A stretch of DNA of 41,135 bases, from the NCBI RefSeq assembly GCF_006636215.1, contig NZ_VIFM01000080.1:1-41135 (forward strand). The letters run 5' to 3'. Under the pieces are notes generated by a model. It was not told where the DNA came from. It did no database searches and was given only the letters and a program-made list of their open reading frames with translations. The DNA comes from Myxococcus llanfairpwllgwyngyllgogerychwyrndrobwllllantysiliogogogochensis. Lineage in GTDB: Bacteria; Myxococcota; Myxococcia; Myxococcales; Myxococcaceae. Position numbers and translations under genes: made by a program. Within the stretch, counting starts at the first letter, position 1. Every line of letters starts with the position of its first letter. Below are positions 31,508-39,752 of the stretch, piece by piece.

Positions 31508-33901
31508 CTATCCACGAGCGACGAACCTGGCGCCGTCGAGGTGGACCCGCGTCGAGTCCGGCGCGGACTCCACAATCACAGCGCCCGTGGGCTCGATTCG
31601 GATGCGAGCGAACCCGTTGGCCGCTGCGGTTACGCAGCGGATGTTGGCGGACGGGCGATAGCCCGCAGGCACGTAGAAGGCAATGCCACCGATGGTCCCG
31701 CTGCGGATTGCGCCCTCAAGAGCCACCTCCTCACCCAGTCCCTTCAAGTACATCGCGGCCCGCTCGGGTGCTCCGAAGTTCGTCCAGCCTGTACCTCCTG
31801 CGGCGAACATCGGACCGGTAACGGGCGTCGGCCGCTCCGACACGAGCGAGAGAGGGGCGAAGATGACTGAATCAACAGTCAGCGGTCGGCCGGCCCCAAC
31901 GGAAGAAAAGAGCGAGATGACGACCCTTGCGTACCTGGCGCCGGCCGGTGCTTCTGCGGATCCGCTGTACCGGGCGTAGCTGCCTGCTGGTGGCGAAACC
32001 TGGATAACCGTGGACTCAGCGAGGAGCGCCTGGGCTGAGTCTAGCCACCGGATAGACGCGCCGAAGACCGTCACCGTCGTGGCTGCTTTCGCATAGAGAT
32101 CGACCCCGTACCGATTCGATTCACGCACTGCCATGAGCTGCGACCGAATGGCGGGCGATGAGGTCGACACGGCCAGCAACCGCACGGCTCTTGCACCCGT
32201 GAGGGCGTCGCTCACCACGGACGCGTCAGTGCCCCAGGTGCCGACGTCCATGAGCCACGTGTCGGGTAGGCCTGATGCAGTCGTGAGCGCCTCGAAATCC
32301 CCATTGGGAGGGAGCACCGAGACGTTGACGTACGGCTGGAGGTCCAGGGGCGTCACAAACCTCGGCGCGAGTGTCACCTCCGCCGATGCCGTCCCGACGT
32401 TGCCCCTGGCGTCCCGTCCGCGCACCCGTGCGTAGTAGCTGGCGCCAGGCGCGAGCCCCGCCACGTCAAAGCGCGTGGTGCTGGAGAGCCCGCGGAACGT
32501 CGAACTGCTCGGCGCGAAGCCGGACGTGCTGGAGAGGTGCAGCTCGAAGGCATCCCATGCTGGGCCCGAGGCGGCCGGCGTGAAGGCCACCGAACTGCCG
32601 TTGACGGTGTTGGTCACCACCATGCTGGACGGTGCGTCGGGCCCAGTGAAGGGCGCTGCCTTCCCGATGCCCGGAATCGCCTCTCTCTTGAGCCATGCGA
32701 CGCGCGACGTGCTCGGCCGCCCGCGCAACACCAGTTTCGTCTCAGCTTTCTTGGCTGAGACGACATGCTCGATGCTCTGCACCGCGAGTTGCTGCGGCTC
32801 ATCGAAGTTGATGTAGTCGGGCCAGAGTTGGAGAAAGTCTCCGAGTTCCAGGTGCCACCAGAGCGGGACAGTGACGCTCAACTCCAGGGCGGACTCCGAC
32901 ATGTCGTTGATGAAGGCGCGTGCCAACCGGCGAGCCTCGGCCTCCGTGTTTATGTTGCTGGTCGAGGCCTCTACGATTTCGGACCAGCGTTCTCCGTACT
33001 CGGCGATGCTCACGGAGTTCACCTCGGTGAGCATCTTCCTCTTTGCGTTCCCCGCGGAGTCCCTGTCGTTTGAGTCCGGGTACACGACCCGGACCGAGTT
33101 GCGGATGTCCGTGAGCCGGCGCGTTATCCCGTCGACGTCCCCGTACGCCTCGGGGCCGAACCACCACACGGGCGTGGTGGTAGTGCGCTCGGGCGGCGCG
33201 AGAGTGAAGGCGAAGCCGTGCCCGACGCGCCAGCGGAGCCGCAGGTCCCATCCGAGCTGCCCGGCCAGGTCCTGGAGCGCGTCCATGACTGGCATCTTCT
33301 CCTGCTTGTAGCGCCCGAGCTGCCACATCGGGTCCACCGGGGTGACGGGCCCGAAGTCCCCGAGCCCTTCGGCGCTAAGAATCTGGTTCATCACGACCTG
33401 GACGGCCACGCCCACTGTGTCGGCGCCGTACGCCCGCTCCTCCTTGATGTTCACATCCTGGAGCAGTCCGGTCATATCCCTGCAGGTAAGTGTGATGACG
33501 TCGCCCGCGCCGGCGACGTCCTCGATGCGGCCGAAGAAGCACTCGCGCCACGCGCCTGCCGCGCGGCTCAGTCCGAGCGGAACCGTCATCACATCAATTC
33601 GGATGTGCCGGCCTTCGCGGAGCAACGGGTCGTAGAGGACGCCCGAGCCGTTGGCGGGGCTCGACACCACCTGTGGGGCAATGCTCATGCCGCCGCAGTA
33701 GCGCCGGAGGTTGACGGTCGCGGTCCCCACGGGCGCGTCGAGCGTCGCCGTCCACGTGGCATCCAGCAGCCAGTCATGGCCGTGTACGGACGAGAGGTCC
33801 ACGTCGATGTTGTCGCTCCCGCGCAGTCGCACGCGGAGCCACGTCGAGTAGCCCGCGGCGGACACCATCAACGCGAATTCATCCTGGGAAAGCGGTCGCA
33901 C
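31508..33901 (-). CDS. phage tail hub/fibre protein with FN3 and lectin-like domains
   Basis: The 797-residue product starts at GTG 33901 with GAGAGGG 7 bases upstream, 3 bp after the previous stop. The N-terminal ~400 residues look like a baseplate hub (VTLTCRDMTGLLQD, MPVMDALQDLAGQLGWDLRLRW, then a long beta-rich part). A fibronectin type III domain (about 419-510, AWDAFELHLS...ATYYARVRGRD-like) and a carbohydrate-binding-like beta sandwich (about 530-684, NGDFEAL...GLPDTW) follow. A C-terminal tail-fibre-type domain (about 700-797, GWTNFGAPERAAMYLKGLGEEV...FYVPAGYRPS) ends it. It is the last late gene and probably contacts the host surface. Confidence 0.85.
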   Translation of the reverse strand: MRPLSQDEFALMVSAAGYSTWLRVRLRGSDNIDVDLSSVHGHDWLLDATWTATLDAPVGTATVNLRRYCGGMSIAPQVVSSPANGSGVLYDPLLREGRHIRIDVMTVPLGLSRAAGAWRECFFGRIEDVAGAGDVITLTCRDMTGLLQDVNIKEERAYGADTVGVAVQVVMNQILSAEGLGDFGPVTPVDPMWQLGRYKQEKMPVMDALQDLAGQLGWDLRLRWRVGHGFAFTLAPPERTTTTPVWWFGPEAYGDVDGITRRLTDIRNSVRVVYPDSNDRDSAGNAKRKMLTEVNSVSIAEYGERWSEIVEASTSNINTEAEARRLARAFINDMSESALELSVTVPLWWHLELGDFLQLWPDYINFDEPQQLAVQSIEHVVSAKKAETKLVLRGRPSTSRVAWLKREAIPGIGKAAPFTGPDAPSSMVVTNTVNGSSVAFTPAASGPAWDAFELHLSSTSGFAPSSSTFRGLSSTTRFDVAGLAPGASYYARVRGRDARGNVGTASAEVTLAPRFVTPLDLQPYVNVSVLPPNGDFEALTTASGLPDTWLMDVGTWGTDASVVSDALTGARAVRLLAVSTSSPAIRSQLMAVRESNRYGVDLYAKAATTVTVFGASIRWLDSAQALLAESTVIQVSPPAGSYARYSGSAEAPAGARYARVVISLFSSVGAGRPLTVDSVIFAPLSLVSERPTPVTGPMFAAGGTGWTNFGAPERAAMYLKGLGEEVALEGAIRSGTIGGIAFYVPAGYRPSANIRCVTAAANGFARIRIEPTGAVIVESAPDSTRVHLDGARFVARG

Positions 33902-33904
33902 TGG

Positions 33905-34735
33905 TCAGCCCTCTCGCAACTCGAAGTCGAACGCCTCATGCGCCAGGAACTGGCCGGCCTCGGTCCACAACTCCATGGCCGTCCCGTCGCCGGCCTGCCC
34001 GAGCATGAGGACTGGCTCGTGGACTCCCGTGCCCGCCACGCGGTGAAACGGCAGCGGGCCAAACGGAACGTTGGAGGTCGCCCACGTGGGCAGCCACGAC
34101 GTGGGCACCCGGTACGGCAACACCACGAGGTCGTCGTACGACACCTCGCCAACACCGTCAGCGTGGCAGCCCATCTCGAGGTACGCCTCAGTCACGGCCA
34201 CGACGATGGAGTAGTCGGTCAAGACGTCCACCGTGGTCCACAGCACGCCATCGCGGTAGACCTCTTCGGTCGCCAAATCGATGACCAGGTGAGTCCAGGC
34301 GCCACTGCCAAGCTCGGGACCACGCACCCAGAAGGCCAGGGTGGTGCGCCAGAGGGTTTCAGTTCCCTGCACGAGCGGCCAGCGGACACGGCCTCCTGGA
34401 GCACAACGCATGCGTCCCGCGCCGTACTTCGCGCCTCCCAACTGCCCGCCCGCGCTGCCTGTGATGAGGGAGGGCACGATGCCCGTGCTGGATGCCATGC
34501 CGGCGTCGAACGACCAGGAGTGGCCCCGGCCATCGACGAGGTCTCTCATCGCCAGCGCCTCCTCGAGGAGCAGGGGCATGGTGCTGCCCGAGAGCGTCCA
34601 CCTCCGGCCACGCACGCCTGAGCGGAGTTGCCCCGCGAAGCTGCGGCTCACCTCGCCGAGCAGCTCCCGCCGATACTGAAGGGGGCTGCCCGCGTCGAGC
34701 GGGATAGGGATGCCAGACAAAGAGAGGAACGCCAT
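33905..34735 (-). CDS. distal tail-like phage protein
   Basis: The 276-residue protein starts MAFLSLSGIPIPLDAGSPLQYRRELLGEV. The central part (LVIDLATEEVYRDGVLWTTVDVLTD, FWVRG, YDDLVVLPYRV) resembles a concanavalin/laminin-G-like sandwich, and the N- and C-terminal parts resemble siphophage distal tail (Dit) or upstream baseplate proteins. Assignment rests mainly on position: directly after the tape measure (4-bp gap) and before the hub (3-bp gap), where Dit is encoded in siphophages. Likely role: adaptor between tail tube and hub, possibly sugar-binding. Confidence 0.7.
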   Translation of the reverse strand: MAFLSLSGIPIPLDAGSPLQYRRELLGEVSRSFAGQLRSGVRGRRWTLSGSTMPLLLEEALAMRDLVDGRGHSWSFDAGMASSTGIVPSLITGSAGGQLGGAKYGAGRMRCAPGGRVRWPLVQGTETLWRTTLAFWVRGPELGSGAWTHLVIDLATEEVYRDGVLWTTVDVLTDYSIVVAVTEAYLEMGCHADGVGEVSYDDLVVLPYRVPTSWLPTWATSNVPFGPLPFHRVAGTGVHEPVLMLGQAGDGTAMELWTEAGQFLAHEAFDFELREG

Positions 34736-34739
34736 GTGC

Positions 34740-37421
34740 TCAGCCCCCGTACCGGGATGACTTGGAGATGCGGCGACCGGAGTCGGCCAGCTTCGTCATT
34801 GCATCGACACGTCTGACGAATCGCACGGCGCGCTCCACTCCCTCGTCCGCGTCGATGGTGTTGATTGCGAGGTTGTACGTGGGACCCTTGAGGGCTTGAA
34901 CCGGTGCGCTCGTCTTGGGGATGTACTCGCCGCCACGGCGCCCGCCCATGTACTCCGGCTCTCTCGACCGGCCCTCGCGGCGCTCGCGCAGAGCGTCCGG
35001 GAGCGCCATGAAGTCGAGAAACCACTGAGGAATCTCTCGGTCCGCGTTGCCCCCACCGGTGCCGGACCCGGGCGCTGCTGGCGTTCCCGGACCGTCCGCA
35101 GCGTCCTGCACCTGGAAGCGGCGGTAGGCCACCTTCCAGGCCGCTGGGACGTTTGTGAGGGCCTCCGTCATCTTCTCAAGCGCAGTGGTCCCGCGCAGCA
35201 CCTCGGCCGTTTGCCGAGCCTGCGCGTCCGCGGACTCCCACGTGGTGTCTTTCAAGTCCTCCAGCGACTTACCCATCTCGTCCGTGTTGACCTTCATCCC
35301 CTCAAGGCTGTTCGCGAGGTTCTTCAGCGCCTTGATGCCCATCCACTCGATGGCCTTGGAAATCTGCCGGAGGACCCACTGGATGGCCTTCACGATGGCG
35401 TTCCAGACGTCGCCGAGCATGATGGCGATTTCGAGGATGATGATGCCCACGAACTTCAGGATGCCAAACAGTGCCTCCATGACTGGGCCGGCGAGCTTCG
35501 AGAGCGGGTCCAGCACAGACATGAATGACTTGGCGACAGCTTCCAGCAGCGGCGCCAGCCCCTGGAGAATCTTCCCGACCATGACGAGCGGCGGGACGAT
35601 GGGCTCTATCGCCTCATTCAGCATCTCGAAGACGGGCGTGAGCACCGAGAAGACGGCGTCGATAATCAGCTTGATGGCGCCGAGGAGCGGCCCGACGGGT
35701 TCCAGAATGGTCCCCAGCGCATCGGCCACCGTCTGGATGACGCCGTTCAACATGGTGATGACGTCAGCGAAGCCCTTGGACTGCATGAGCAACTCCGCGA
35801 AACCGGCGATGACCGCTCCGTAGACGCCGCCCGCCTCGAACCCCTGGGCCGCCGCGTTGATGATGGCGCCGAGCTGCCCCAGCCCACCGACGACCTTGTC
35901 CACCAGGGCCTGCCGAGCCTGCTCCATGGCGTCCTTGATGCGCTGTGCCTCCTCGCGCATCCCCCGCATCGCCTCCGCGAAGCGTGACGACTCGTCTCGT
36001 TCTGCAGCGAGAGCCTCGGCGGCGGCCTCCTCGTTGGCCTTCCGGGTCATGTCCGCGAGGTCCTTCACGAACTTGGCCCATTCCTTATCGGCCTCCGCCA
36101 TCTCCTTCTGACGGGACTCCGAGTAGCGCATGTCGACGTCGCCGTCGGAGAGCTTCGGCATGTCGAGGAGCTTGGCGAAGAGGTCCTTGAGTCCCAGCGC
36201 CCCGGAGTCCTCGACGGCCTGCTTCAAACCTTCCCAGCTCTTGTTGGCCCCGTAAGTGATGAACTCCTTGCCCTCCTTCCAACCGACGGCGAACGCGTCG
36301 GTGATGCTCGCCTTGAGCTTGGAGCTGGCATCACCGACGGCCTTGAAGGCATCCCCTCCCACGTCCTTGCCCATCTGGACCAGGTCGGCCGCTGAGGTCG
36401 ACTCGGCCGCCTTGAGGACGCGCGCGAGCGTGTGCATGTTCGCGCCCTTCGCGAGCTTCCCGAGCAGCTTGGAGGCTTGCTGGATGAGCCACGCGACGGT
36501 GCGAAGCGACTGATAGACGATGGCTCCGATGACCGTCGCGAGCCCCTCGAAGAGCCCCGTGAGGATGTTCCAAATCTTCTGGGCCATGGTGCCGATGGCC
36601 TGGAGAATGCCCATCACGGAGTCCTTGAGACCCGTACTCGTGTCCTTCCACGCGCCGTACAGGGAGCCTGCGAGGAGGGCGAGTCCCGCGACAGCTATGG
36701 CGATGGCTGCAACAGGAGCGGCGAAATACGCGAAGTAGGCCGCAGTGAAGCGGATGCCATGGGCGACGTCGACCAGGGCGGACTTGAGCCCGCCCATGCC
36801 CTTCGCCGCGGAGCTGGCGCCGTTGCTGATGTTCGTCATGAGCGCGGCGGGCTGCATGTCAGCGAGCTTCCGAAGCGCTACGGCCGCCGAGGAGAACCCC
36901 GAAGCGACGCCCGCGACTGTGGCGGACGTGTTGAGGGCCGTCAGCACCTTCACCATGAGGCCCATGGCCTTCGCCCCAGCCTCGACGGCGCCGGCGAGCT
37001 TGCCCGTCGCACCAACGGCGAGCCCCGCGCCAGCGACCCACAGGGCGACGTTGGCAGCGGCGCGCTTCGTCTCGGGGCTCAAGCGCTGGAAGGTGGCCAC
37101 CAGCTTGAACAGGTACTCAGAGAGCTTCCCCACTGCGGGAGCGAAGAGGTCCCCGATGTCGCTCGCGAGGGTGTAGAGCAGGTCGGTCAGCTCGGTGACC
37201 GTCGCCTTCAGGTCCTCGTTCGACTGGACGGCCGCCGCGACAGCAGCGCCGATGCCGGCAGCGACGACGGCACCCAGCGCGCCAATGGGCTCGGCCGCCT
37301 CCTTCACGGCCTTGGCCGCGTCCTCGGCTCCCTTGACCAGTTCGCCCAGCGACTTGAGCGCCTGGCCTACCGATGCCGTCGCGATGATGTAGAGGTCGCC
37401 TGCCTTGAGTCCGCCGCTCAT
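34740..37421 (-). CDS. tail tape measure protein
   Basis: At 893 residues this is the longest prophage gene here. It is Ala/Gly/Lys-rich and helical, with repeated hydrophobic stretches (GALGAVVAAGIGAAVAAAVQ near 50, PVAAIAIAVAGLALLAGSLYGAW near 225, and several at 540-680 such as IVLEIAIML-type segments), coiled-coil regions (AERDESSRFAEAMRGMREEAQRIKDAMEQA), and TMP-like phrases (DLTDLLYTLASDIGDLF, FQRLSPETKRAAANVALWVAGAG). Tape measure length sets tail length; at the often-used 0.15 nm per residue this predicts a tail of about 130 nm. It sits just after the G/GT frameshift gene, its normal place. ATG 37421 has AGGAG 6 bases upstream. Confidence 0.95.
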   Translation of the reverse strand: MSGGLKAGDLYIIATASVGQALKSLGELVKGAEDAAKAVKEAAEPIGALGAVVAAGIGAAVAAAVQSNEDLKATVTELTDLLYTLASDIGDLFAPAVGKLSEYLFKLVATFQRLSPETKRAAANVALWVAGAGLAVGATGKLAGAVEAGAKAMGLMVKVLTALNTSATVAGVASGFSSAAVALRKLADMQPAALMTNISNGASSAAKGMGGLKSALVDVAHGIRFTAAYFAYFAAPVAAIAIAVAGLALLAGSLYGAWKDTSTGLKDSVMGILQAIGTMAQKIWNILTGLFEGLATVIGAIVYQSLRTVAWLIQQASKLLGKLAKGANMHTLARVLKAAESTSAADLVQMGKDVGGDAFKAVGDASSKLKASITDAFAVGWKEGKEFITYGANKSWEGLKQAVEDSGALGLKDLFAKLLDMPKLSDGDVDMRYSESRQKEMAEADKEWAKFVKDLADMTRKANEEAAAEALAAERDESSRFAEAMRGMREEAQRIKDAMEQARQALVDKVVGGLGQLGAIINAAAQGFEAGGVYGAVIAGFAELLMQSKGFADVITMLNGVIQTVADALGTILEPVGPLLGAIKLIIDAVFSVLTPVFEMLNEAIEPIVPPLVMVGKILQGLAPLLEAVAKSFMSVLDPLSKLAGPVMEALFGILKFVGIIILEIAIMLGDVWNAIVKAIQWVLRQISKAIEWMGIKALKNLANSLEGMKVNTDEMGKSLEDLKDTTWESADAQARQTAEVLRGTTALEKMTEALTNVPAAWKVAYRRFQVQDAADGPGTPAAPGSGTGGGNADREIPQWFLDFMALPDALRERREGRSREPEYMGGRRGGEYIPKTSAPVQALKGPTYNLAINTIDADEGVERAVRFVRRVDAMTKLADSGRRISKSSRYGG

Positions 37422-37436
37422 GCGCGCTCCTGGAGC

Positions 37437-37465
37437 GGACCAGGGGCATTTCTTGCCCCTGGTCC
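37437..37465 (-). promoter_or_regulatory. 12-bp perfect hairpin between GT and tape measure genes
   Basis: GGACCAGGGGCA pairs with TGCCCCTGGTCC around a 5-nt loop, in the short gap after the GT stop and just before the tape measure ribosome-binding site. It could tune tape measure translation, be a processing site, or attenuate transcription; no T-run follows on the - strand. Confidence 0.6.
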
Positions 37466-37469
37466 TTGC

Positions 37470-38095
37470 TCACCTAGAAGGGGTGGCGCGCTTGCCAGAC
37501 GGAGAGGAGTCGGGAGGCTTCCCGACGCGGTAGATGATGGTCTTGGACTCTGACTTCGAGCGCCCTTTCCGTGCGGCTGGGGGCGGTGGTGCCTGCTTGG
37601 CCTCCTCGGCCTCAAGCGCCATGTCCGCGACAACTCCGAGCAGGTCCTCCTCAGGCCATTCGCGGACCGCGCTCGGTGGCTGATTCATCACGCGGGCAAC
37701 CCGCAGGAGAAGCCTCTCCCGTGGGTTGCTCAGGAGTTTCCCTTCACCTCCTCAAAGCTCGGCGTGAACGCCTGCGCGACGTCCTTGGCGATGTCCTCGG
37801 CCCAGGGCGCGGAGCAGACGGCGTCGACGTCCGCGTTGTCCGTCGGGTCGAACACCCGCTCGGTCGCCTCCGGGTTGTAGATGACGGCTGCCGCCATCCG
37901 CGCGATGGACCGCAGCGCGCCCCCGACACCGATGGGCTTCTCGTCCTCGCCAATCTCTCCCGCCGCCCTCGCGGCGCTCATGACGGCGATGCGCTCGGTG
38001 TGAGTCGGGCGGCACAGCGTGACCGTCTCCTCGCCGAGCGACACCGTCTTGATGACCTTTCGCTTCGCGTTCTTCAACCGCTCCTTCAGCGACAT
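37470..38095 (-). CDS. tail assembly chaperone GT, made by -1 frameshift
   Basis: A -1 shift at GGGAAAC (37736-37742) carries ribosomes from gene G past its stop into the second frame, which is open without a stop from 37736 to TGA 37470. The fusion would be 120 residues of G plus 88 more: LLSNPRERLLLRVARVMNQ, then an acidic helical part (VREWPEEDLLGVVADMALEAEE) and a Lys/Pro-rich basic tail. In lambda and many siphophages such G and GT products bind the tape measure protein during tail assembly. The second frame also has a GTG/ATG at 37688-37691, but no good ribosome-binding site, so fusion is the likelier expression route. Confidence 0.8.
37696..37742 (-). other. programmed -1 ribosomal frameshift signal
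   Basis: On the - strand the heptamer G-GGA-AAC sits in the correct phase (codons AAG GGA AAC), two codons before the G stop. After a 6-nt spacer (TCCTGA, which includes that stop), GCAACCC (37729-37723) pairs with GGGTTGC (37702-37696), enclosing an inner GGAGA/TCTCC stem. Slippery site, spacer and stem all meet the classical requirements. Confidence 0.85.
37730..38095 (-). CDS. tail assembly chaperone G (0-frame product)
   Basis: The 121-residue product starts MSLKERLKNAKRKVIKTVSLGEETVTLCRPTHTERIAVMSAARAAGEI and ends EEVKGNS. A short beta-rich N-terminus with a helical remainder is typical for lambda-G-like and HK97 gp12-like chaperones encoded between tail tube and tape measure. ATG 38095 is chosen by family-like opening and the AAGGAG upstream; the frame is open further upstream but overlaps the tube gene. 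It carries the frameshift signal at its 3' end. Sequence similarity alone would not settle the family; position and the shift site do. Confidence 0.87.
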   Translation of the reverse strand: MSLKERLKNAKRKVIKTVSLGEETVTLCRPTHTERIAVMSAARAAGEIGEDEKPIGVGGALRSIARMAAAVIYNPEATERVFDPTDNADVDAVCSAPWAEDIAKDVAQAFTPSFEEVKGNS

Positions 38096-38127
38096 GTTGG
38101 TGGCTCCTTCCTGCGTGTGATTGCTGC

Positions 38128-38556
38128 CTAGAAGTCGACGGGCTTGCCCTGGCCGACGAGGGTCGCGGAGATGGTGAGGACGTCCGACGCGGAGCGCCCC
38201 TCCTCGTAGCTCGACACCTTGACGGGGTAGCGGACGCCGACGGCGCCCGGGTCGGCTTCCGCGTCCTTGACGATGGCCAAGTAGCCCGTCGCGCTCGTGT
38301 CGAAGAGGGTCTTGAGGAGCGCGTGAGTCGCAGAGCCCACCATCAAGTGGCCCGAGAGGGGAATCTCGAATCCCTTCAGCGTGACGGCCGTGCGCTTCCA
38401 GCCGTCTCCGCCGAGGTAGTTCCCGTCGACGGTGTCGGCCGACATGTTGACGGGGGCTTCGCTGATGCCGTCCAGCCTGTTCGCCTCGGCAGGGGCCGTC
38501 GCCGCGGTGGCGAGCAGGTGGATGGCCTGGACATACGCAACGGTTGCTTCCGGCAT
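38128..38556 (-). CDS. major tail tube protein
   Basis: The 142-residue product (MPEATVAYVQAIHLLATAATAP...) shows the tube-protein pattern: an alternating beta-rich core with KRTAVTLKGFEIPLSGHLMVG, YLAIVKDAEADPGAVGVRYPVKVSSYEEG and the C-terminal DVLTISATLVGQGKPVDF. ATG 38556 follows AAGGAG at 9 bases. It lies immediately before the tail chaperone and tape measure genes, the standard place for the tube gene. It should polymerise as hexameric rings around the tape measure. Confidence 0.85.
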   Translation of the reverse strand: MPEATVAYVQAIHLLATAATAPAEANRLDGISEAPVNMSADTVDGNYLGGDGWKRTAVTLKGFEIPLSGHLMVGSATHALLKTLFDTSATGYLAIVKDAEADPGAVGVRYPVKVSSYEEGRSASDVLTISATLVGQGKPVDF

Positions 38557-38579
38557 TGGTGCTGCTCCTTGAAGCCCGC

Positions 38580-39005
38580 TCAGCGAGCGGGGAATTGACT
38601 CTTGAGGAAGTCCGCCAGCGCCTTCGCGACGCCCTTGCGCCCGGCACCTCGCGTCTTGCGGAAGGAGCGCTTCAGCCAGTGCGAGGGCGGGTTGAAAATC
38701 TGGTCCCCGTAGTGGAAGCCCTCGTGAATGGGGCCCGCTGACGGATGCTCGTACCCCGCCGTCCAAGACACGGAGAGCCGCTTGTCGAGGCGGTGTTCCG
38801 GCCCGGAGATGAAGCTGGTGTCCGCCAGAGACGGCTGACTCCAGTCGCGCTCGGCGTCATCGCCCCGGGGGACAAGAAATGACGCGATGGTGTGGGTGTC
38901 TCGGACGGTTCTCCACAGGGGGACGTCGAGCGCGCGGAGTACCGCCTTTGGCTGTCTCGTCAGCCGGTGCAGCTCGGACGCCTTGAACTTCACCTTGACT
39001 GGCAT
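38580..39005 (-). CDS. HK97 gp10-like tail completion/minor structural protein
   Basis: The 141-residue product starts MPVKVKFKASELHRLTRQPKAVLRALD. Its C-terminal half (TAGYEHPSAGPIHEGFHYGDQIFNPPSHWLKRSFRKTR) resembles HK97 gp10-type neck proteins, where a conserved E/H-G-x-x-x-G...P-x-x-F/W segment precedes a basic helix. Weak similarity; the call leans on position in the head-tail connector block. A basic tail (GAGRKGVAKALADFLKSQFPAR) ends it. ATG 39005 has GGGGAC immediately upstream. Confidence 0.65.
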   Translation of the reverse strand: MPVKVKFKASELHRLTRQPKAVLRALDVPLWRTVRDTHTIASFLVPRGDDAERDWSQPSLADTSFISGPEHRLDKRLSVSWTAGYEHPSAGPIHEGFHYGDQIFNPPSHWLKRSFRKTRGAGRKGVAKALADFLKSQFPAR

Positions 39006-39027
39006 GTCCCCGTAGAAGGGGCGACGA

Positions 39028-39432
39028 CTACGCGACGTACCTGGCGGCGACGTTGAACGAGTAGCGCGGCCGGCCGCTCCCGTCTTGCGGCTGGGCCACG
39101 GGGCCCGCGCCCTCGCACCGCACGTCGACGTAGCCCGGCACTCGCGCCAGGTGCAGCGCGCTCCAGCACGCCACCGCCAGCTCGCGCGCCGCCTCGGTGC
39201 GGTTGGGCAGGCCGCGCACCACCACCTGGACGTCAGCCGCGAGGAGCCCGCGGCGAGTGCCCAGGTACAGGCTCTGCTCGCCACCCGTGTCTCGCACCGC
39301 GACCATCAGGTCCGGCGTCTTCGTCGGCACCTGGCCCCAGTACAGCGTCGGCGGCGAGCTGGTGGTGGACAGGCCCAGGCCCGCGCCCTCCAGGTACAGC
39401 GCCAGCTCGCGCTCCACGTGCTTGGGCGTCAC
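39028..39432 (-). CDS. tail terminator-like protein
   Basis: GTG 39432 overlaps the previous stop (GTGA) and gives 134 residues: TPKHVERELALYLEGAGLGL at the start, then VPTKTPDLMVAVRDTG, an LAADVQVVVRGLPNRTEAARELAVACWSALH helix, and RPRYSFNVAARYVA at the end. The strand-helix-strand layout with QVVVRG...A...A...LH and a final R-x-x-FN-hydrophobic strand fits PF12691-like minor capsid/tail terminator proteins, which close the tail tube at the head side. Confidence 0.75.
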   Translation of the reverse strand: MTPKHVERELALYLEGAGLGLSTTSSPPTLYWGQVPTKTPDLMVAVRDTGGEQSLYLGTRRGLLAADVQVVVRGLPNRTEAARELAVACWSALHLARVPGYVDVRCEGAGPVAQPQDGSGRPRYSFNVAARYVA

Positions 39433-39752
39433 AGGTAGACCTCGTAATGGTCCACGGCACCGGACAGGCCGCGCCGCGCAATGACGCGCAAGGGCTCTCG
39501 CCCCGCGCTGTCGTCGTCCGGGTCCGCGTCTGGCGGGTACACCCTGTCCTCGGTGCGCACCGCGACGCTGGTGAACACCAGGAACTCGGAGACGCGCTCG
39601 CTCCCGTCGGCCGTGACGAGCCGCTTCGTGTCGCCCTCGCACCGGCAGCGGTGCGGCTCCGGCTCCGAGTACTCGCTCTCCCCGCCCGCGTTGGTGGAGA
39701 GGTGCCGCGCCAGGTGGAGCGTCTGGCGGAAGGTGTGGCCCATGAGCGTCAT
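39429..39752 (-). CDS. head-tail joining (stopper-like) protein
   Basis: The 107-residue product begins MTLMGHTFRQTLHLARHLSTNAGGESEYSEPEPHRCRCEGDTKRLVTADG and ends RRGLSGAVDHYEVYL. A small beta-barrel with a C-terminal DHYEVYL strand matches the pattern of head-closure proteins (SPP1 gp16/HK97 gp7-like: ...G.VVDHYEV). Start and stop overlap the flanking genes by four bases each (ATGA and GTGA), so it is translated as part of the connector block. Confidence 0.72.
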   Translation of the reverse strand: MTLMGHTFRQTLHLARHLSTNAGGESEYSEPEPHRCRCEGDTKRLVTADGSERVSEFLVFTSVAVRTEDRVYPPDADPDDDSAGREPLRVIARRGLSGAVDHYEVYL

